Positions 24,861 to 38,991 of a stretch of 64,000 nt of DNA are shown in pieces; position 1 is the first letter of the stretch, and every line of letters begins with the position of its first letter. Source of the DNA: Takifugu bimaculatus (lineage: Eukaryota > Chordata > Actinopteri > Tetraodontiformes > Tetraodontidae); contig CP034976.1 of assembly GCA_004026145.2 (NCBI GenBank), forward strand, positions 8,363,678 through 8,427,677. The letters run 5' to 3'. The notes beneath the pieces are model-generated. The model had not been told where the DNA came from, searched no databases, and was given only the letters and a program-made list of their open reading frames with translations. The translations under genes and the position numbers were made by a program.

Positions 24861-27800
24861 CTTGATAGGCAGGTATTTCAGGGCACCTTTGGGTGACAAT
24901 ATGGGACGACCCGGGGTTCAGCTTTGGCTTGAAGCTGTTTAACGAATGCACGGTTAGTTCTTAGAACCGACTCCACTCTCGACTGTTTCCCAGCATGCAT
25001 CAGCTCGAAATAAAGACACAACAATGGAAGAAATGTTTGCGTCCTTAAGTGGAAATCATATCGACATATTCGGAGTAGACTGACCCAGATGCATCTTATT
25101 TCTTCCGGAGATGAAAAGAGACCCCACCCCAAAAAGGAATTTGCATGATCTCATGCTGCGCAGCTTTGGATCTGCAGGACAATGCTGTCATTCAAACCCA
25201 GAGTGACAAACAGAGATGAATCGCGTAAAAGGAAGGAGTGGAGGTTCTAAATAAGCCAGGGAGGCTCGAGAGCCTAATTGAGTTTGTCAGATAAGTTGCT
25301 GAACTGAAATGATTTATTTCCCATAATAAACAGTCTTGGTTCTCCTTGTGTGGCTCTATCAGCCAGAACTCCGGTGCATAAGCGCATTGAGACGGCAGGT
25401 CAGGGGGTACGTTCCCAGTCAAAGGTGTTAAAGCTGACGGATGAATCACTCTAACTGTCTGTGACATCTCTCAGCACGTCGGGCTAAAACAAAGCCCCTT
25501 TCTGCAGGGCCCTTATCTGCGGCCAGAGCCGCCTTTATCTCCCAAATGGGCCCTCGTGCAGATACACCACCGTCGTCACGCATCGGTGGCACCGAGGCGG
25601 ACAAACGCGCACGTTAACAGCGCCGGACTTGATCTGTTTCAATTTGCGGGGAAAGACACGACACATTAAAGAGGGAAAAAAAAGAAAAACAGCGAGGGGG
25701 GGTTTCACAGATGAAATGAAAAGCTCATGTTGCAGCGATCTGTCAAACCGAGCAAAGGTTCAACACTGGGTCAGCCTACGGGGGGATTCTTTTTCAGCGT
25801 TCTTGCTCAAATTACATGAATAGAATATGGGGGGGGGGGGTGCAGACAGCTGAGCTGGGGAAGATGGATATGTCACAAGAGGGCAACCAACTTCAAAAAC
25901 TTTTTTTTATTTATGATGCAAAACATGCGCTGCTGCCGCAAACACGCGCTCCTTTGTTAGAGCATAATCAGGCAGCAGGAATTAATGGGCCGCGGGTCCT
26001 GGGGAGATTCCTTCGTTTTGGGGGGATCGTCAAGATTTTGGAGATGGAAGAACACGGACCTTCGGGAAAGACGGATGACACGGGGGTGGCGGAGATCACA
26101 TTTGGAAAAAAAACCAAACTCCCAAAAGAAGCGTGACAGTGTGTGTTTCACGCGCTCTGATGCTTTTATCCCCTGACCCTGACGGTACACCTCGCCGCCA
26201 TGTGCAGACGTTATCAATGTGGTGATCGAGACAGGCGCATATGGCATCAGCTTAGCCTAATGGGACGACCTGAACGTGCTCTTCCAGCGCAAAGTCCAGC
26301 TGCAAACGACCTCATTGGGACAAGATGGCAGCATCCCTCCAGTGTGGTTCTGTTAATTCTCTTCACTTTTATATAATTTCAGGAAGTGGGCCTGAAGAGC
26401 GCTTCATTATTTCTGGGCAGGAGGTAGAAATGAAGAAAAAGCATCAGGTAGACAGAAGGTCAATAGGTCAGAGTCAATATCAGGGCAGCATCTATCCTTC
26501 AGTTCTGCCTCATCACTCTCTCTCTTTCTCTTCCTGCTCCTTTCTTTCATGGATCTCGCTGCCTTTCCCACTCCCGCTCACATTTCAGACTCCTGCACGA
26601 CACCACAGAGTTCAATCAGCAGCTGGAGATGACCGCGGGCACTGACGGAAGAGCGAGGAGCATTGTGTTAGTGTGTGAGGCGGGAGCACAAGGAGGTAAT
26701 GAGACACAGAAGGAGAGGTGGGGGGTGGGGACCGGTGATTATGACAAATAGGGTGGGTGGCGAATCAGGGCGGCGCGGAGGAAGAGAGGGGGCCTGCTCT
26801 CGTCCAATGAGGATTGGGGTGAAAAAGGCGAAGGCATCACGAACATCAAAGGTAGACCGACAGGGGCCGTCTATTCTGACTTCTCTTTAGAAAACAAAGC
26901 TATAGTCTGAAACTGAATAACGACTCACTCCTGCAGGAAGACGTCGTTTTCCTCAGATGCAGCGGGCGGCGGGGAGTGGGGCGGAAATGTTTTCTACTCT
27001 TCTGAAGTATCGCAGAATTTGAAAAATCCCTTTAATATTCATACGCGCAATTATGTCTTTTTTTTCCAGTGGATCTCCACGTCGCCGGAGCGTTTGCAGC
27101 ACTCTGAAAATAATCACTGTAATAAAACAACCTGGTGCGCGTCGGAGTCACCGGCACAGCTTTAACAACATTACGCTTGATTGTGAAATAAACGCGTCAG
27201 CCCAAAATATACACACTCACATGTTGCCTGGCAATAACCACCTGTTTAAATCATAAAAAACTGTTTTCACTGGAAGGAAAACACAGTGATTTAAGAAAAA
27301 GTCATTTTAATATCAAATAACAAACAACTGTTTGGGCTGCTCTCCTGCACAGCTAACAATATTTTATTCTTTATTCTGTTCTATCTATTATCTTCACCTG
27401 TTGTGTAAACATGCAGAAGGGTTTATTGGACAAAAGGCAGGAGAACCTTGGATTGAAGATAGATTAAACCAGGGCAGAATGCGCCAGCAGTGATGAAGGT
27501 CAAAGGTGAGCGGCTGTGGGCCAGGTCACATTTCTTTTGAACCAACCAAAACTTTGACATAAGTTGAAATTCCGCTTATTACTTTTTAGTTCTTTATATG
27601 GAAGAGTAGCGCCCCTGATTCCACCTGAAGATCTTTTGTTTTATTTTCAAACCACAGTGAAACCACTGAAATTATCCAGGGGGCTAAAACTTTCCCGCAA
27701 CCCCAAATCTTCTCTGAAAAAAGTACCACGTAGGATGGACAAAGTTTTCAGATTCCCTGGAATCCTTGAAGGGCAGGGTTGCATGTGGAAGAATGGTGGT

Positions 27801-28769
27801 TGGTGGTTCACTCTTGCAGCATTCAGCACTTCGATGTGTTGCTGCACACGTAATTTCTACAAGCTTTTCCTCATTTTTAAACAGAGCAAAAGAAGAGGAA
27901 TTGGGAGATTGAGTCCGAGTCTCTTTCTGGTTTGCCAATGATGGACGCAAATGAGTCTATGGAAGTTTAGCTGCCAAGGTTGTGGAGCTGAAACAAATTC
28001 ATAGAAAGTTGGAGAAACTTGAGCAAAATAATAACATCTACAGTATATTAGGTGTATATTTCACTCTCTACGTGCACCTTCAGCCTGATTTAAATGCGTT
28101 TTCCAGTAGATTCAGGTGCAGTGGAAACACAATCCCCACAAATTACCAGAAAATTTTCAAAAAGGGACTTCCAGTTGTTGGCGGAAAAGAGGCTTAGTTA
28201 CGATCTGAGATGGCAAACAGTAAATATGGGTCAAAATATAACAAGCAGCAGGCATATGTCAGGCAGCTATAACACTGAAGTGGATTATCTGAACGGGTCC
28301 CAAATGATGAGGCAGAAACGATGCAGGGTAATCTTACAGTATAAATCTGTGAGTCTGAAACAAAGCAGATGGTTTGGAATGGTCAAGAAGACTGAATATT
28401 GAATATATGAAGGCAGTTTCCACAGCAGAATTTGTTATGGCCCAATAACCAACAATATATCTGCGATTTAAACTTGAAGAAAACAGCCAAAGACATTTAA
28501 ACACAGTTTTTAAAACACGACCGCAGGGAAAATACTGAGGAAAAGCTTCCCATTGTAACCATTACCTTTCAACTCACAACAAGCCACAAAGCTGAACTGC
28601 CATAAAAATACAGTCTGGAGGGAAATAAAACATAAGTGTGTTAGAGCAGTGTGAAAATGGACACGGTGCTCTCTGGGAAAACCAGTCAGGGAAGAGATGT
28701 GGCATATTTAGTAGTTATAAACAACTGGCGGGGAGATCAGAGAGATTACAAAGAGAAAACCAGAAGACC

Positions 28770-28790
28770 GGGGGGGTGGGGGTTGGGGGG
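28770..28790 (+). other. G-quadruplex motif
   Basis: Runs of 7, 5 and 6 guanines are separated by T and TT, giving enough G tracts for an intramolecular quadruplex. Confidence 0.55.
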
Positions 28791-31041
28791 CAAATCACAG
28801 AGAACAGGGAGGGGAAAAGAGGAAAAACAACAAGCTCCAGCTCAATGCGTCAGAACAGACACACAGGGCAACGAGAAAATGCAGCTTTGTCTACACAAAC
28901 ACAAGGTGCCAGCACATAAACTACATTCTGTCAGTTCCTGTGCGCTACAGTAGGACAGCAGCAGTTTTTATCGTAATCCTCTGACAGCACATGTAACTTC
29001 AACTGCACACAAAAAATGACAGAGATGTGCGGGTTTATCTGTGCGACTTGGGTCTTTTAAGCACCTGGCAAAACACTTTCTGCCTTCGAATCAACTTTTT
29101 GTTCTATGGGGGTCACACAAATCTCCCATGATGTTTTCAAAATAAAAGATTTATTTCCCGCGTTGGCTATCGGAGCTGATGCTAGCACCAACGTTTATGG
29201 GGAAAAAAACGCTAAAGCCGTACGCTACAGTTGTTCGCTCACGTCGTCGGGGAGCCTCTCTGGGAGGAGAGGTGATCCCTGACAAAAAAAGGCAGTCTGT
29301 TATCTCCCGTCGAGATTTGTTCTGTTGTGTTTCTCCAGCGGGCTGCCGAGCGCTGCAGCGGGGGGATAGTCACGCTACAGCTGCTTTGTATGAATAACAT
29401 TTCATGTGCAATAATCTGTGTCTTTCTTGTCACAAAATTACACGCACACACCGAAAGATGAGGAGAGACTCCAACCGTGGCCACAATCACACTTGTCGTT
29501 TTACACACACACACACACACACACACATGAAGGTGAGACAAGCAAATTAAAGAACATGGGTTCACCACAGGACCCGTCTGACCAAACTAAAACACATGCA
29601 CACGGTGGTAATCTGCGGCGATTCCTATAAATAACGGTCTCTTTTATCTTTGCCTGTATTGTTTTCTTCTTCTCTTTTTTCACTCACGGGAGTCCCGCTC
29701 CGTCTGCGCTGTGACATTTTAATTGAAATAAATGCAAGTCTTATAACTTCCGTCAGTCGTCTCGGCCTCTCTCGTGCCTCCACGCCCTCACTTCCTGTCA
29801 TCCTGTCTGCACGCTGAAATCTCAGCATCAAACTAATCAAATGCAAGCGGGTTTTTATAGAACGCCTCTATATTCTGCAGGTTTGCATCGCATGTGGGCT
29901 ACAGGTGATATAAACATCAGCCGCATGTTTTGATAGACGCACGTGGAGGTTTCTTTGAATGAAGACAGGCAGGCTGGGGGGGAAAGCAGGAGAAGGGGGA
30001 AAGGGAACTGAATCAGACTAAGACATCCTGACAGAAGAGGGAGGGCAGAGAGATTGCAGTGAGCTGGGAGGTGGCGTGGAGGCCAGGGCAGACACAGTGG
30101 ATGTGTTGCTGGAGCAGACAGAGAGCCGCTTTTGTTCAGCCCACATTTAATCGGCGAGCTGCTTCACTGACACCCGGATACAGTCATCTGTGAATCAAAC
30201 TCAGGCCCGTGTGCACAAGCACTCCGTTTCGCTGTTGCAAATGTTTAACTTGACTGTGACGCTCCACTCCAATATTCAGTTGCTTTAGCTCGCTGGCTAA
30301 TTTTGACAAGCTGCTTTCCACATTCAGTTGAAACTTTCAATTCTCGTCCCTCTGCTGAGCGGAGGAAGTCTCCAACGGGCACTTGAATGGGCATTTGAAA
30401 GCGTTCAGGATGAAAAATAGTCAAAAAGTCAGTTTTATTTGTTCGCAAATGCACACAGTGACCTTTTGTTGGCGAGTCAAAATTGAAAAATCATTCCAAA
30501 AGGTGCCACTGCTGAGCTGCGACTGTGTGTGCGCACATGTGTGTCTAAATTAACAATTACAGTTGGGAAAAGATAATTATGCAGCCAAGTGGGAGGCATG
30601 AAGTCATGCTGAGATACAAAGCAGAGACACAACCGTTGCAAACAACACATAAACACACATAAACACAGGAGATCTAAAATCCATAAAGAGGAGGCTAAAA
30701 ACCAGCTATAGACAATCAAATGCTTTTCTGGTGGCAGGTGTCACAGAATAATCAGTCAGTAAAGTCATTTAGTACTATAAAGGTGAACCTACACCACTTG
30801 ATATCGGAAAATAAAGTAATTATGGGAGATAATGCAGCTTATTCTCTTTCAACCGTTTATTCCACCATAATCAGCTGGGAATTATCTTTTATCTTCCTCC
30901 TCTTTTTCTTCAAACACTGAATCCATTGAGTAACAGACAGGTATTTCTTACTTTTCTAACAAGGATCTGACACGAATATCCTGTTGTTTGCCAATTACTC
31001 ATCACATCAGGGCATCAGCATGTCTCAGCTGATGCTCTGAG

Positions 31042-31042
<1 letters not shown>

Positions 31043-31074
<32 letters not shown>
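31043..31074 (+). repeat. (CA)16 microsatellite
   Basis: Uninterrupted CA dinucleotides. Confidence 0.95.
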
Positions 31075-31076
<2 letters not shown>

Positions 31077-31226
31077 CCCCAACCTCATCAGTTGAAGCTT
31101 CTGACTCACACACTTAAACCGACTTGATTAGCAGGTTGTTCAAACTCGGGGTCATGCGCTCATCCCAGGTTAGGTTGTCCTGTTAAAACAAAATCCTTTT
31201 CCACTGCCAAGACGCATACGTGCGCG

Positions 31227-31228
<2 letters not shown>

Positions 31229-31269
<41 letters not shown>
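31229..31269 (+). repeat. (TG)20 microsatellite
   Basis: Uninterrupted TG dinucleotides, preceded by a short alternating CG/TG stretch (ACGTGCGCGCC) that would favour Z-DNA. Confidence 0.95.
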
Positions 31270-31271
<2 letters not shown>

Positions 31272-34200
31272 GTGTGAACTTCTATCAACAGGGACAAACT
31301 TGAAGTGCGTGTACATGTCCAGGCTTGAACGGTGGTTCATCAACACGTCAGGAATGACTTAAAAGAGAATAAATAAAGTTAGAAATTTACTTGTTTTATT
31401 AAAGTTGTTAAAACTCAATAAAACATGGCTTCTGCATGTCAACAACTCAAATTTCTTTGGAAAATGAGCAAACAGGATAAAAGGAGCCCTAAATATCAGC
31501 AGTTAGAAACAAAATGCCAGCCTCCAACACTCCGCTCTCACCTTTCCTCACCTCGCCTTACCTGCTCTCCCCCTTTGTGAAATCGCCGCGGGTAACGATG
31601 ACGCGAGCGTCTGGAATTGTATCCGGAAGCAACATAAACTAAAACTAAAGCAAAGAGTAACACACCCACAGAAACACACGTGTGAGGTCACACAGTTCAG
31701 TACAGAAGGCCAGAAAACACACACACTGCGTAGCTTTATTCCAGCAAAGAGGAGAAATGATGTAAACGGGAATGGAGGTCCTGACTGGTGACCAGATACT
31801 GTCGCCACATATGGACGCTGTCTGTCTGAGCTTCCAGCAGCTGCTGCTTTAGGACTCCTCATTGTCAGATTTATTATTGCCATTACAGCGTCAACCACAT
31901 GGCCTAATTGGCGTGCATGTGCTCAACAAGCTGTCGGCCAGCCTCTCTGTCATGTATGACTTTGTGAGCCTCTCGTGAGTCAACGTTCTTCTCTGTCTGG
32001 TCAGTTTCTGAGGATAAAATCGGCACAAAACAATCAGAAATTTCTTTCCCGTTTTCATTTCAGCCACTTTAAAAATCAATACAAATCCAGCCCCCCAAAA
32101 AAGACCAAGACCGGCACAAATGCTTATTTCAGCAATGTCATTTCCTTCTTATTTACACCGCTCTGAAGCCGCCGCCGCCACAGGAATGACAGCCCTTGTT
32201 GGGATTCCGGTGCATCAAGCCAGCAGATTTGAATGCTAAACCCATTAGCCAAGCATCACTCACAGTCAGAGCCGGCGATGATAAATAACCTGACCAGAGA
32301 AATCTGATTAGGAGAGATGGAGGCAGGGGGATCTGAGGGAATGAGTCGCAGCAATGTCGCCGTTATCAGGACGCAGGAAGATTGGAAATCACACACGGAG
32401 ACAACACGGAACCCTCATCCGCAAAGGGTGGATGTTTTCCCTAAGACACGGGTCGGGTGGCAGAAGTAGCTGACTGGGTCTTGATTTAATAATAAGTGGA
32501 CCATCGATGTTTCCAGACAGACCAAGTAGGTTTAAAATACAGTCAACTGAAGACGTGCACAGGTTGAACGGTCACCCCGGTGGTGCAAGAACAAAACAAG
32601 AGAAGGCGGTTTATAATAAACTGGAACCCAGATCCCGGCTCATGAAGCGTCAGGTTAGAGATCTGCTGCGAGAGCAGGCTGACCTTTGAGGAAGGAAAGA
32701 GCAAAAAGAGTGCCATAGACATTGCATACAACTAGCTGCTGTGTGGCTCTTTGCAAGAGCAACATTTGAGCAACAAAAAGAAATTTAAATGAGGAAATGT
32801 CTCCGGTCCTCTTTGTATTGCAGTCATGGATGTATCGGCTGATGGGAAACATTTTTAGCTTAAGCTTTTTAAAGCCGCTCCTCTCTGAAAAGGTCAACCT
32901 GGACTCAGCATGTGACATCTCCATGAGTCACTCAGCTAAACCCCCCCTCAGCTGGTCACGCAGATCAAATATATACAGTATATGTGCATTTACATTCATT
33001 ATAACGACCCCTGAGGTCGAGCTAAATACATTCACCTTTTATCGCCACGTCATGACTAAATCCAAGGTGATTCTATGCAAATTAACTTTTGTTTTTATTT
33101 TAAGCAGTAATGAGTGTCCTATTTGTTCATGCCTTTACATTTCACACATGAACAAGCACGTAAACAGCGCCAGGCAAGACTTTTGATCATGAGACACCAC
33201 ATTGTGAGACGAGTCTTTGTTAAGTAATAACGGTGCGTTTAATGTCCCCTCGTTGCCTCACGGGCCCACGATGCATTCTTTCTGTAGGAGCTGCTGAACG
33301 TTCACACTCCCCACGACAAACAAACACACGCACGCACGCTCGCATCGATTGACCTTTCTCGCTGCGCATTATTAATACATGCAGGTTGTATTAGCAAAGG
33401 TTAACGAGCGGTACGGCCAATGCTGCTTAAAAAAACCTACAAACAAGAGACATTGAAGGTGAGCGAGAGTCCGACGCACCTGCGAAAGGACTTTTTCTAC
33501 ATGTGTTCCCGGCTTTGTTTAGTTGTAAACATCACTCTGTTGTGAGATGGATGAGTAGAACCTCTGGAAGTGTCACTGATGGACGTAGCTGGATGGGGGG
33601 GTGGGGGTGGCGAAGCGGGTTTAAGGTAAAGTTCACGACGGCTTTGATCTCCATCTGTCGTCTTAATTTGAGTATCCAGCAGAGCATGCGTGAGCGCCGC
33701 CATGGCACCACTGACCAATTAATAGGCTGCCTCACCTTATCCTATGGTCACTTGTGTAACATAGAGAGGGGCTCCATTGACGTTTAAAGGTGAGCTAAAA
33801 TGGAGGTTAAATATTTCTACGGTGCGACATTTATAAGTGACATAATGGCACGATTATTTAACGCAGTCGATTTTATATTATGGATGAAAGAAAGTGGAAA
33901 TCATTGATGTCCATCAATGAAGTTTAGAGTCATAGTGTTTATGTCATAAACATATATATAATCGGACATCTCTGAGGCCGTGAAGGCGTCAAAAAAGGAA
34001 AAAACCTTTTAGCATACTGTCTGAGACAACTTCCTTTATTTCTGCATGGACCAACCATCCTACAGATCAAAGCAAACCAACGCTTGAAAGCACTTCAAAC
34101 ATGCTGATTGGCAGAAATCAACAGAAGTCACAAGTGACTGGGAACGTGTCAGTGGTCCCTGCACCCCCACCCCCAACTGGGTCAGCGTCTGCGCTCTGCG

Positions 34201-35608
34201 GCAGCATATTTGCATCAGTCATCCCAACTAGACCGTGAAGAGACGGAATCCCCGGCTCAGCTGTGCCAGTGAGTCAGGGAAACGCACCCTGGAGAAGGCC
34301 CGGGAAGGCTCCGATTGGGAAAACCGGACTCCAATGATGGACTTGAGTTCCTTTTTCTTCGGGCACTCAGGAAGTTTTGACATCCCAGCCTGCAGACTTG
34401 TCCAGAAATTCACTTTTCCTCATTAACTCTTGCTTGTGTTGCTTTCTAACATTTGTAACCGTTTGAATGCTGCGGTTTTAAAAAAAAAAGACAGATTTTT
34501 TGACGCGAAGCCTCAGGCCAGCCACAAACATTTGAGGGGTTTTCAAGCGCTATCAAATTATCTGGAGATGGTACAAGATTGCGACGACGCTGAAAGGTTG
34601 TTAATTGAAGTTCCGGCGAGGCCCGAACCTTATTCTGCTGCTTATCGAGCAACACTGACAGCCAGGACAAATAACGTCTCAAATTAAGCATACATGGTCT
34701 TCAGATGAAAAGCACAGTTTCATTACTGCTGCTTGTCTGTGTCATTTCTGATTTTATGGACTGATTACAGAAAAAACAGGCATGATGGGAAAAAACAAGA
34801 TAAGCGCTGAGAGAACTCAGTGCCCTGCAGTTCACAGAACCACAGATGCCCAGAATAAACCAAAGGGCCAGTTTAATCAGTTTAACCACAATACGTTCCC
34901 TTTGTTTTTCTCCCTTTCTGGGTATCTTTTCTTAAATTACAGTGCGCTGACCTCTCGCGCCCACCGCAGATACGGGAGGGGCGCAGAGATAAAAGTCCCT
35001 CTGACTCATCGCCGCCCTTCGCACCCCTCTCTCCGCCACTCCAACCCCTCTCTTTCGGGTCTTTGATTGCAACTTCCTGGCATCTGAAATTGAGGTTTTC
35101 TGTCTTTTTTCTCTGAGATTTGGGTCAGCCGGCTGAGACCTCGATCTGAGCCCACTCTCAGGTAAACTTTCAACTTGGAAAGACCCCCACTGCTACTTTA
35201 AACTCAGACACCTCTGTGCTGCGGACCTCCTGTCTGCCCCATCCTCACCACTGAAACCACCTTTTATGTTCTCTCTTCTCTCCTGATGAAGTCCTCTGGT
35301 ATCTCCAGCACTGCATCAGCTTTAGTATCCGCAGAGCAAAGAGCAAATCACATCTAGTTCTTCTTTCTTGGTCGTTATTGCCATGATCCAACATGCTTGT
35401 GTTAAAAAAATACATGAATATTAAATCTTGTTCGTATTCTGGGTGTACAAAGAGCCTGAGCAAAACCTTGGTCAGATTTGAGTATTCACATGGAGAGCAG
35501 ACATCAGGGCAACAGCTTGGCTGTATTTACACATGTAGGAGACAGGAGAGGCAACCAGCACACATCTTCGTAGGTGGTTTGTGGTGACACGTTCGCTGAA
35601 CCTGAAAA
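31270..35608. other. Noncoding unique sequence; no gene seen
   Basis: No gene-like frame. The stretch 34540-34690, with a long unbroken frame on both strands, is repeat-free but its translation resembles nothing known to me. Confidence 0.5.
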
Positions 35609-35610
35609 GT

Positions 35611-35733
35611 GGGTTGGTAGCAGCAGAGCGCTGCCAAAGTGCCCTTTGGGCAAGGTATGGAACCCCCAAATGCGTCCAGGTGTCTTTCCAGCGCAGCTTA
35701 CTCACTCTGAGACCTCTCCCATAATGACTGCAT
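35611..35733 (+). mobile_element. Degenerate teleost repeat, 'TGAGCAAGGCACCGAACCCC' family
   Basis: GCCCTTTGGGCAAGGTATGG followed by AACCCCCAAATGC matches, with substitutions, the common teleost repeat segment CCCTTGAGCAAGGCACCGAACCCC. A related segment occurs at 53855-53880. Limits approximate. Confidence 0.6.
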
Positions 35734-38700
35734 ATGCTTAGCGTATACTTCCATTTGCCTTCATCTTATTGTGTTAATATCCCACAATTTTTCTACGTAC
35801 ACATTTTTTATTTACCGATCTTTACCACACCCACATGCTGCCCTACACACCTCTGGTTAAGACCAGGAGGACAACGCAACTTAAATCCTGGTGTGGATAA
35901 ATGCGATATTCACACATGGAGGCTATCGGGATGCAATAATCCCAATAAAATCAGAATTCACACGCATGATCAGTGGTACCACTCACTGTGCAGGAAGGAC
36001 AGTTCTCCTGCCAAAGCAACCTGCTGTTGGCAAACGCAGCGAGAGGCTGTCGTGGAGTCTTCTGCTCACTTAGTACTTCACACACAGTCTGTCGTACACT
36101 GTGTTACTCACTCAGCACAGGCGCAAAGTGTGTGCGAGTGTTTGAGTGCCGATCCAAAAACCACAGACCTGGATAACCTAGAGACAAAGTAAAAGCAACA
36201 GAAGAACAGGTTCCAAGCTGAAGAGCTTTGTTCTGAGCTCTGATCGTAGCAGGACTGGGAACGAGTGGAAGACAATAGCAGATAACTGCATAATAATTCC
36301 TGCGAGGCAGCTTTAGGCTGCGAGATTTTCATTCTGGCATGCCAAGTGAAGAAAATGGTGTTAACCACAAGAGGGCTGCAGCCTCGGTGCGCCTCAGCAT
36401 GTGGAGCTAGCATAGTTTATTTAAGAGAGCAGAGAAATATAGCACACATTCACACTCTGAGAGGGAAAAAAATTCAGAGAGAGTGACTCAGGGTTAGCAA
36501 ACTCGGGCTAATCTTTAACTTTGGTCCATTTATCCCCCATTCTCGCTTGTTCACTCTTTGTTTTTCACACGCAGCCAAGCGAGGAGGCGTTCAAACAGCA
36601 GAGGGGAAAAGTCTAACATGCCACATAAAAACACAAATAAAGCGTACGGCGTGACATCGGTTTCACTGCGGGCGCTGCGATTGGCGCCTCACACTGTTTT
36701 GACACCACTTTGCCAAAAAGGCCTCGCTCAGGTTCCCCGCACGGACGTGCGCGATGAAAAATGGGTTTTCCAGCCCACTATCAATGTGTTTTGCAGGAAA
36801 TGTAAAAGAATTTTGTGTATTTACGCAGCAGGAACCGTGCTAATTTTAGCTCAGGCAGCAGCACTTCCTCAAGGCTCTCAGATTTGAGAAGAGTAACTTT
36901 TTTCCCTGGAGTTTATGGTGGAATTTCAGACAGTAATGGACCACAGGATCATTTTATTTTAGAAGGAAATGGTGCAGAATTGGGTCTTTGACCAGACAGG
37001 AAACATTTCTGAGCTAAACGGTGCTCAAAACTCCAAAAATGTCACCTTTCTGCTTCCTGCCTTGTTGACTTTACAGCAGCCCAATCAGAAAGGCCCGTCA
37101 CCTCCTGACACCATCAAAATGCCAGTCAGGTTTTCGCTCATGCAAACATCATCCTGCAGAAAAGAAAGAAGTGGCCTTCTTGTGATTATGGCATCAGCGG
37201 CGGAATGCGCTGTTTGTAATCCATCACTTTGTTTACCTTGATGGGTGACAGCTATGCTACTCTGCATGCCATGTTTGTGTTTATGTCTACGCATTTGAAT
37301 CCCAGCTTGTTTTCCTTCTGTAATTTGGAATCAATCTCGGTTGTGTCTGCGTACTGATCGATTCCTCGTGGTCTTCGGTTGCCAGGAATGCTTTTAACAT
37401 GCCTCTAAGGTGCTGCTGTGTCTCTGCCTGCCTGAAAATACATACCGATTGATTGATTAATAAATGCTGAAAAAGCCGGACCATTAAAGTTAGATATTAT
37501 TGCAGCTTTTGCATACCGAGATGTTCAAAAACATACTTGCACCCGTACCATATTAAAGAAATTGTGAATTTTGGAGGGATTAACTTGCTACTGACAACAA
37601 ATATTTAAAGTTTTCAAGCACATTACACTGCATTTGTGACCTCCAACACATTGGGGGGTCGATGAAGCACATGGGAAATTCAATCTTGGCCCTAATTTGC
37701 CATTTTGTCAATTACATTAACTCACATTAAATAATTCATCCACAGGTTTTAAGACCATACGTTACCCTCAAGTCAAAGTTGAATAAGCGGTAACAACATA
37801 TGGAAAAATATACATAAAGAGCTGCTCGCTCCCCAGATGTGATTAATGAAGTGAGAGGCTCGAACGACCCCTCTGACCTGCGCCAAGGCTGCACAGGACT
37901 GGCGCTGCAGGGCCCCGGGGCGGTGCGAGTTTGTGTGCATTAATGACTGAATGAGAGAAAGAGGTGATTCAAGTGTGTTCCAGAGTCTGTTTTGATGTGT
38001 GTTTGTGAATATGCATGCTGCATCTGCAAGTGTGCGAGTGTGTGAGTGGGTGCGCAACATGCCTCCGGGCTGTGACAGACGGACGCTAAACCACGAAACC
38101 CACACACCCCACTGCCCCGCTTAATAGTGCATGAGATAAGAACATTTGGACTTCAGAACGGCCCCACCTCCGCCGCTATCAACCCCTCCTCCATGGGAAA
38201 TTGAGTTTTATGGTTCCCCGGTTTGAGACAATGGTTTGGACCGCTGAAAGGACCCTCCACGTCTAACTGAAGGTGGACGCGGTTGACTGAGTAGCGCAGC
38301 TACGGAGTAACTCAGCTGCACCTTATTGCCGAACATGTGTTTCAATCCCAAGAACGTATTAAAAAAAGTAAACACAGGCTATAATCGCTGCTTCAGCACA
38401 TATAAAGGAGACGGCGAGGGAAGACAAAACACATTAGGTGACATTAAAGTAAATATGCTGTAGAACAGAAGAAAAGTTGCAGAGAGCAAGTCCAACTCTA
38501 CGTGTAAACCCCTGCAGGGCTAGAATTCCGCCTTAATCTCCTGCTAGCATTACTGATGCAGTGTGGTAAAGCGTGTAATAAGCAAAATAATCCAAAAACG
38601 CACTAGAAAACCCACAACTCGCAATCCCTCATGAGTCAGAGGTCATCAGAGGAGTGAGAACTCTCACGGCGGTGGCATGGACACATGACTCCGTGGGACA

Positions 38701-38947
38701 GCCACTCAGTCAGGACGGGACAGAGGCGGTGCAGCACCTGCGGCAAGAAAGACGGCGAGGAAACAATTACAAGCATGAGAAACTCGATTCTCTGGCCACA
38801 GGAAGGTAGCAGAGGGAGAGGAATGCGCGTTCAGACCATCCGTCAGTCTATTTATGCTAAAAATGCAGCGTGCAGAGAGATAGAGGTGACAGCAGTGGGA
38901 GGAAAGACAACAGACCTGTGCTGCAGCAGCACAAATACAGGAAAACA
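35734..38947. other. Noncoding; no gene supported
   Basis: A 152-codon open frame at 35734-36192 is Cys/His/Thr-rich without a recognisable domain, and shorter frames overlap it, so it is not called. The block 36600-36890 is repeat-free and may be regulatory. Nothing else recognised. Confidence 0.5.
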
Positions 38948-38991
38948 GATGATGATGATGGTGGTGATGATGATGATGGTGATGATGATGG
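38948..38991 (+). repeat. (GAT)n/(GGT) trinucleotide repeat
   Basis: GATGATGATG interspersed with GTGGTG units. Polyhistidine and polymethionine runs in the overlapping frames are artefacts of this repeat. Confidence 0.9.

Larger units (their letters stand above)
21721..31042. other. Noncoding; candidate enhancer blocks, no gene seen
   Basis: About 9 kb with no recognisable gene. Minor simple repeats include a G12 run at 25829-25840, (AC)n at 29503-29526 and a quadruplex motif at 28770-28790. Blocks at 23940-24200 and 24640-24860 are free of simple repeats and dense in ATTA/TAAT cores. Open frames of 90-125 codons (for example 24228-24599 and 27564-27941) have unrecognisable translations and no splice context. 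Confidence 0.5.

Noticed and set aside
35734..36192. 152-codon plus-strand open frame
   Set aside because: The translation has no recognisable domain, shorter frames overlap it in other phases and no splice or promoter context is seen. A chance opening is more likely.
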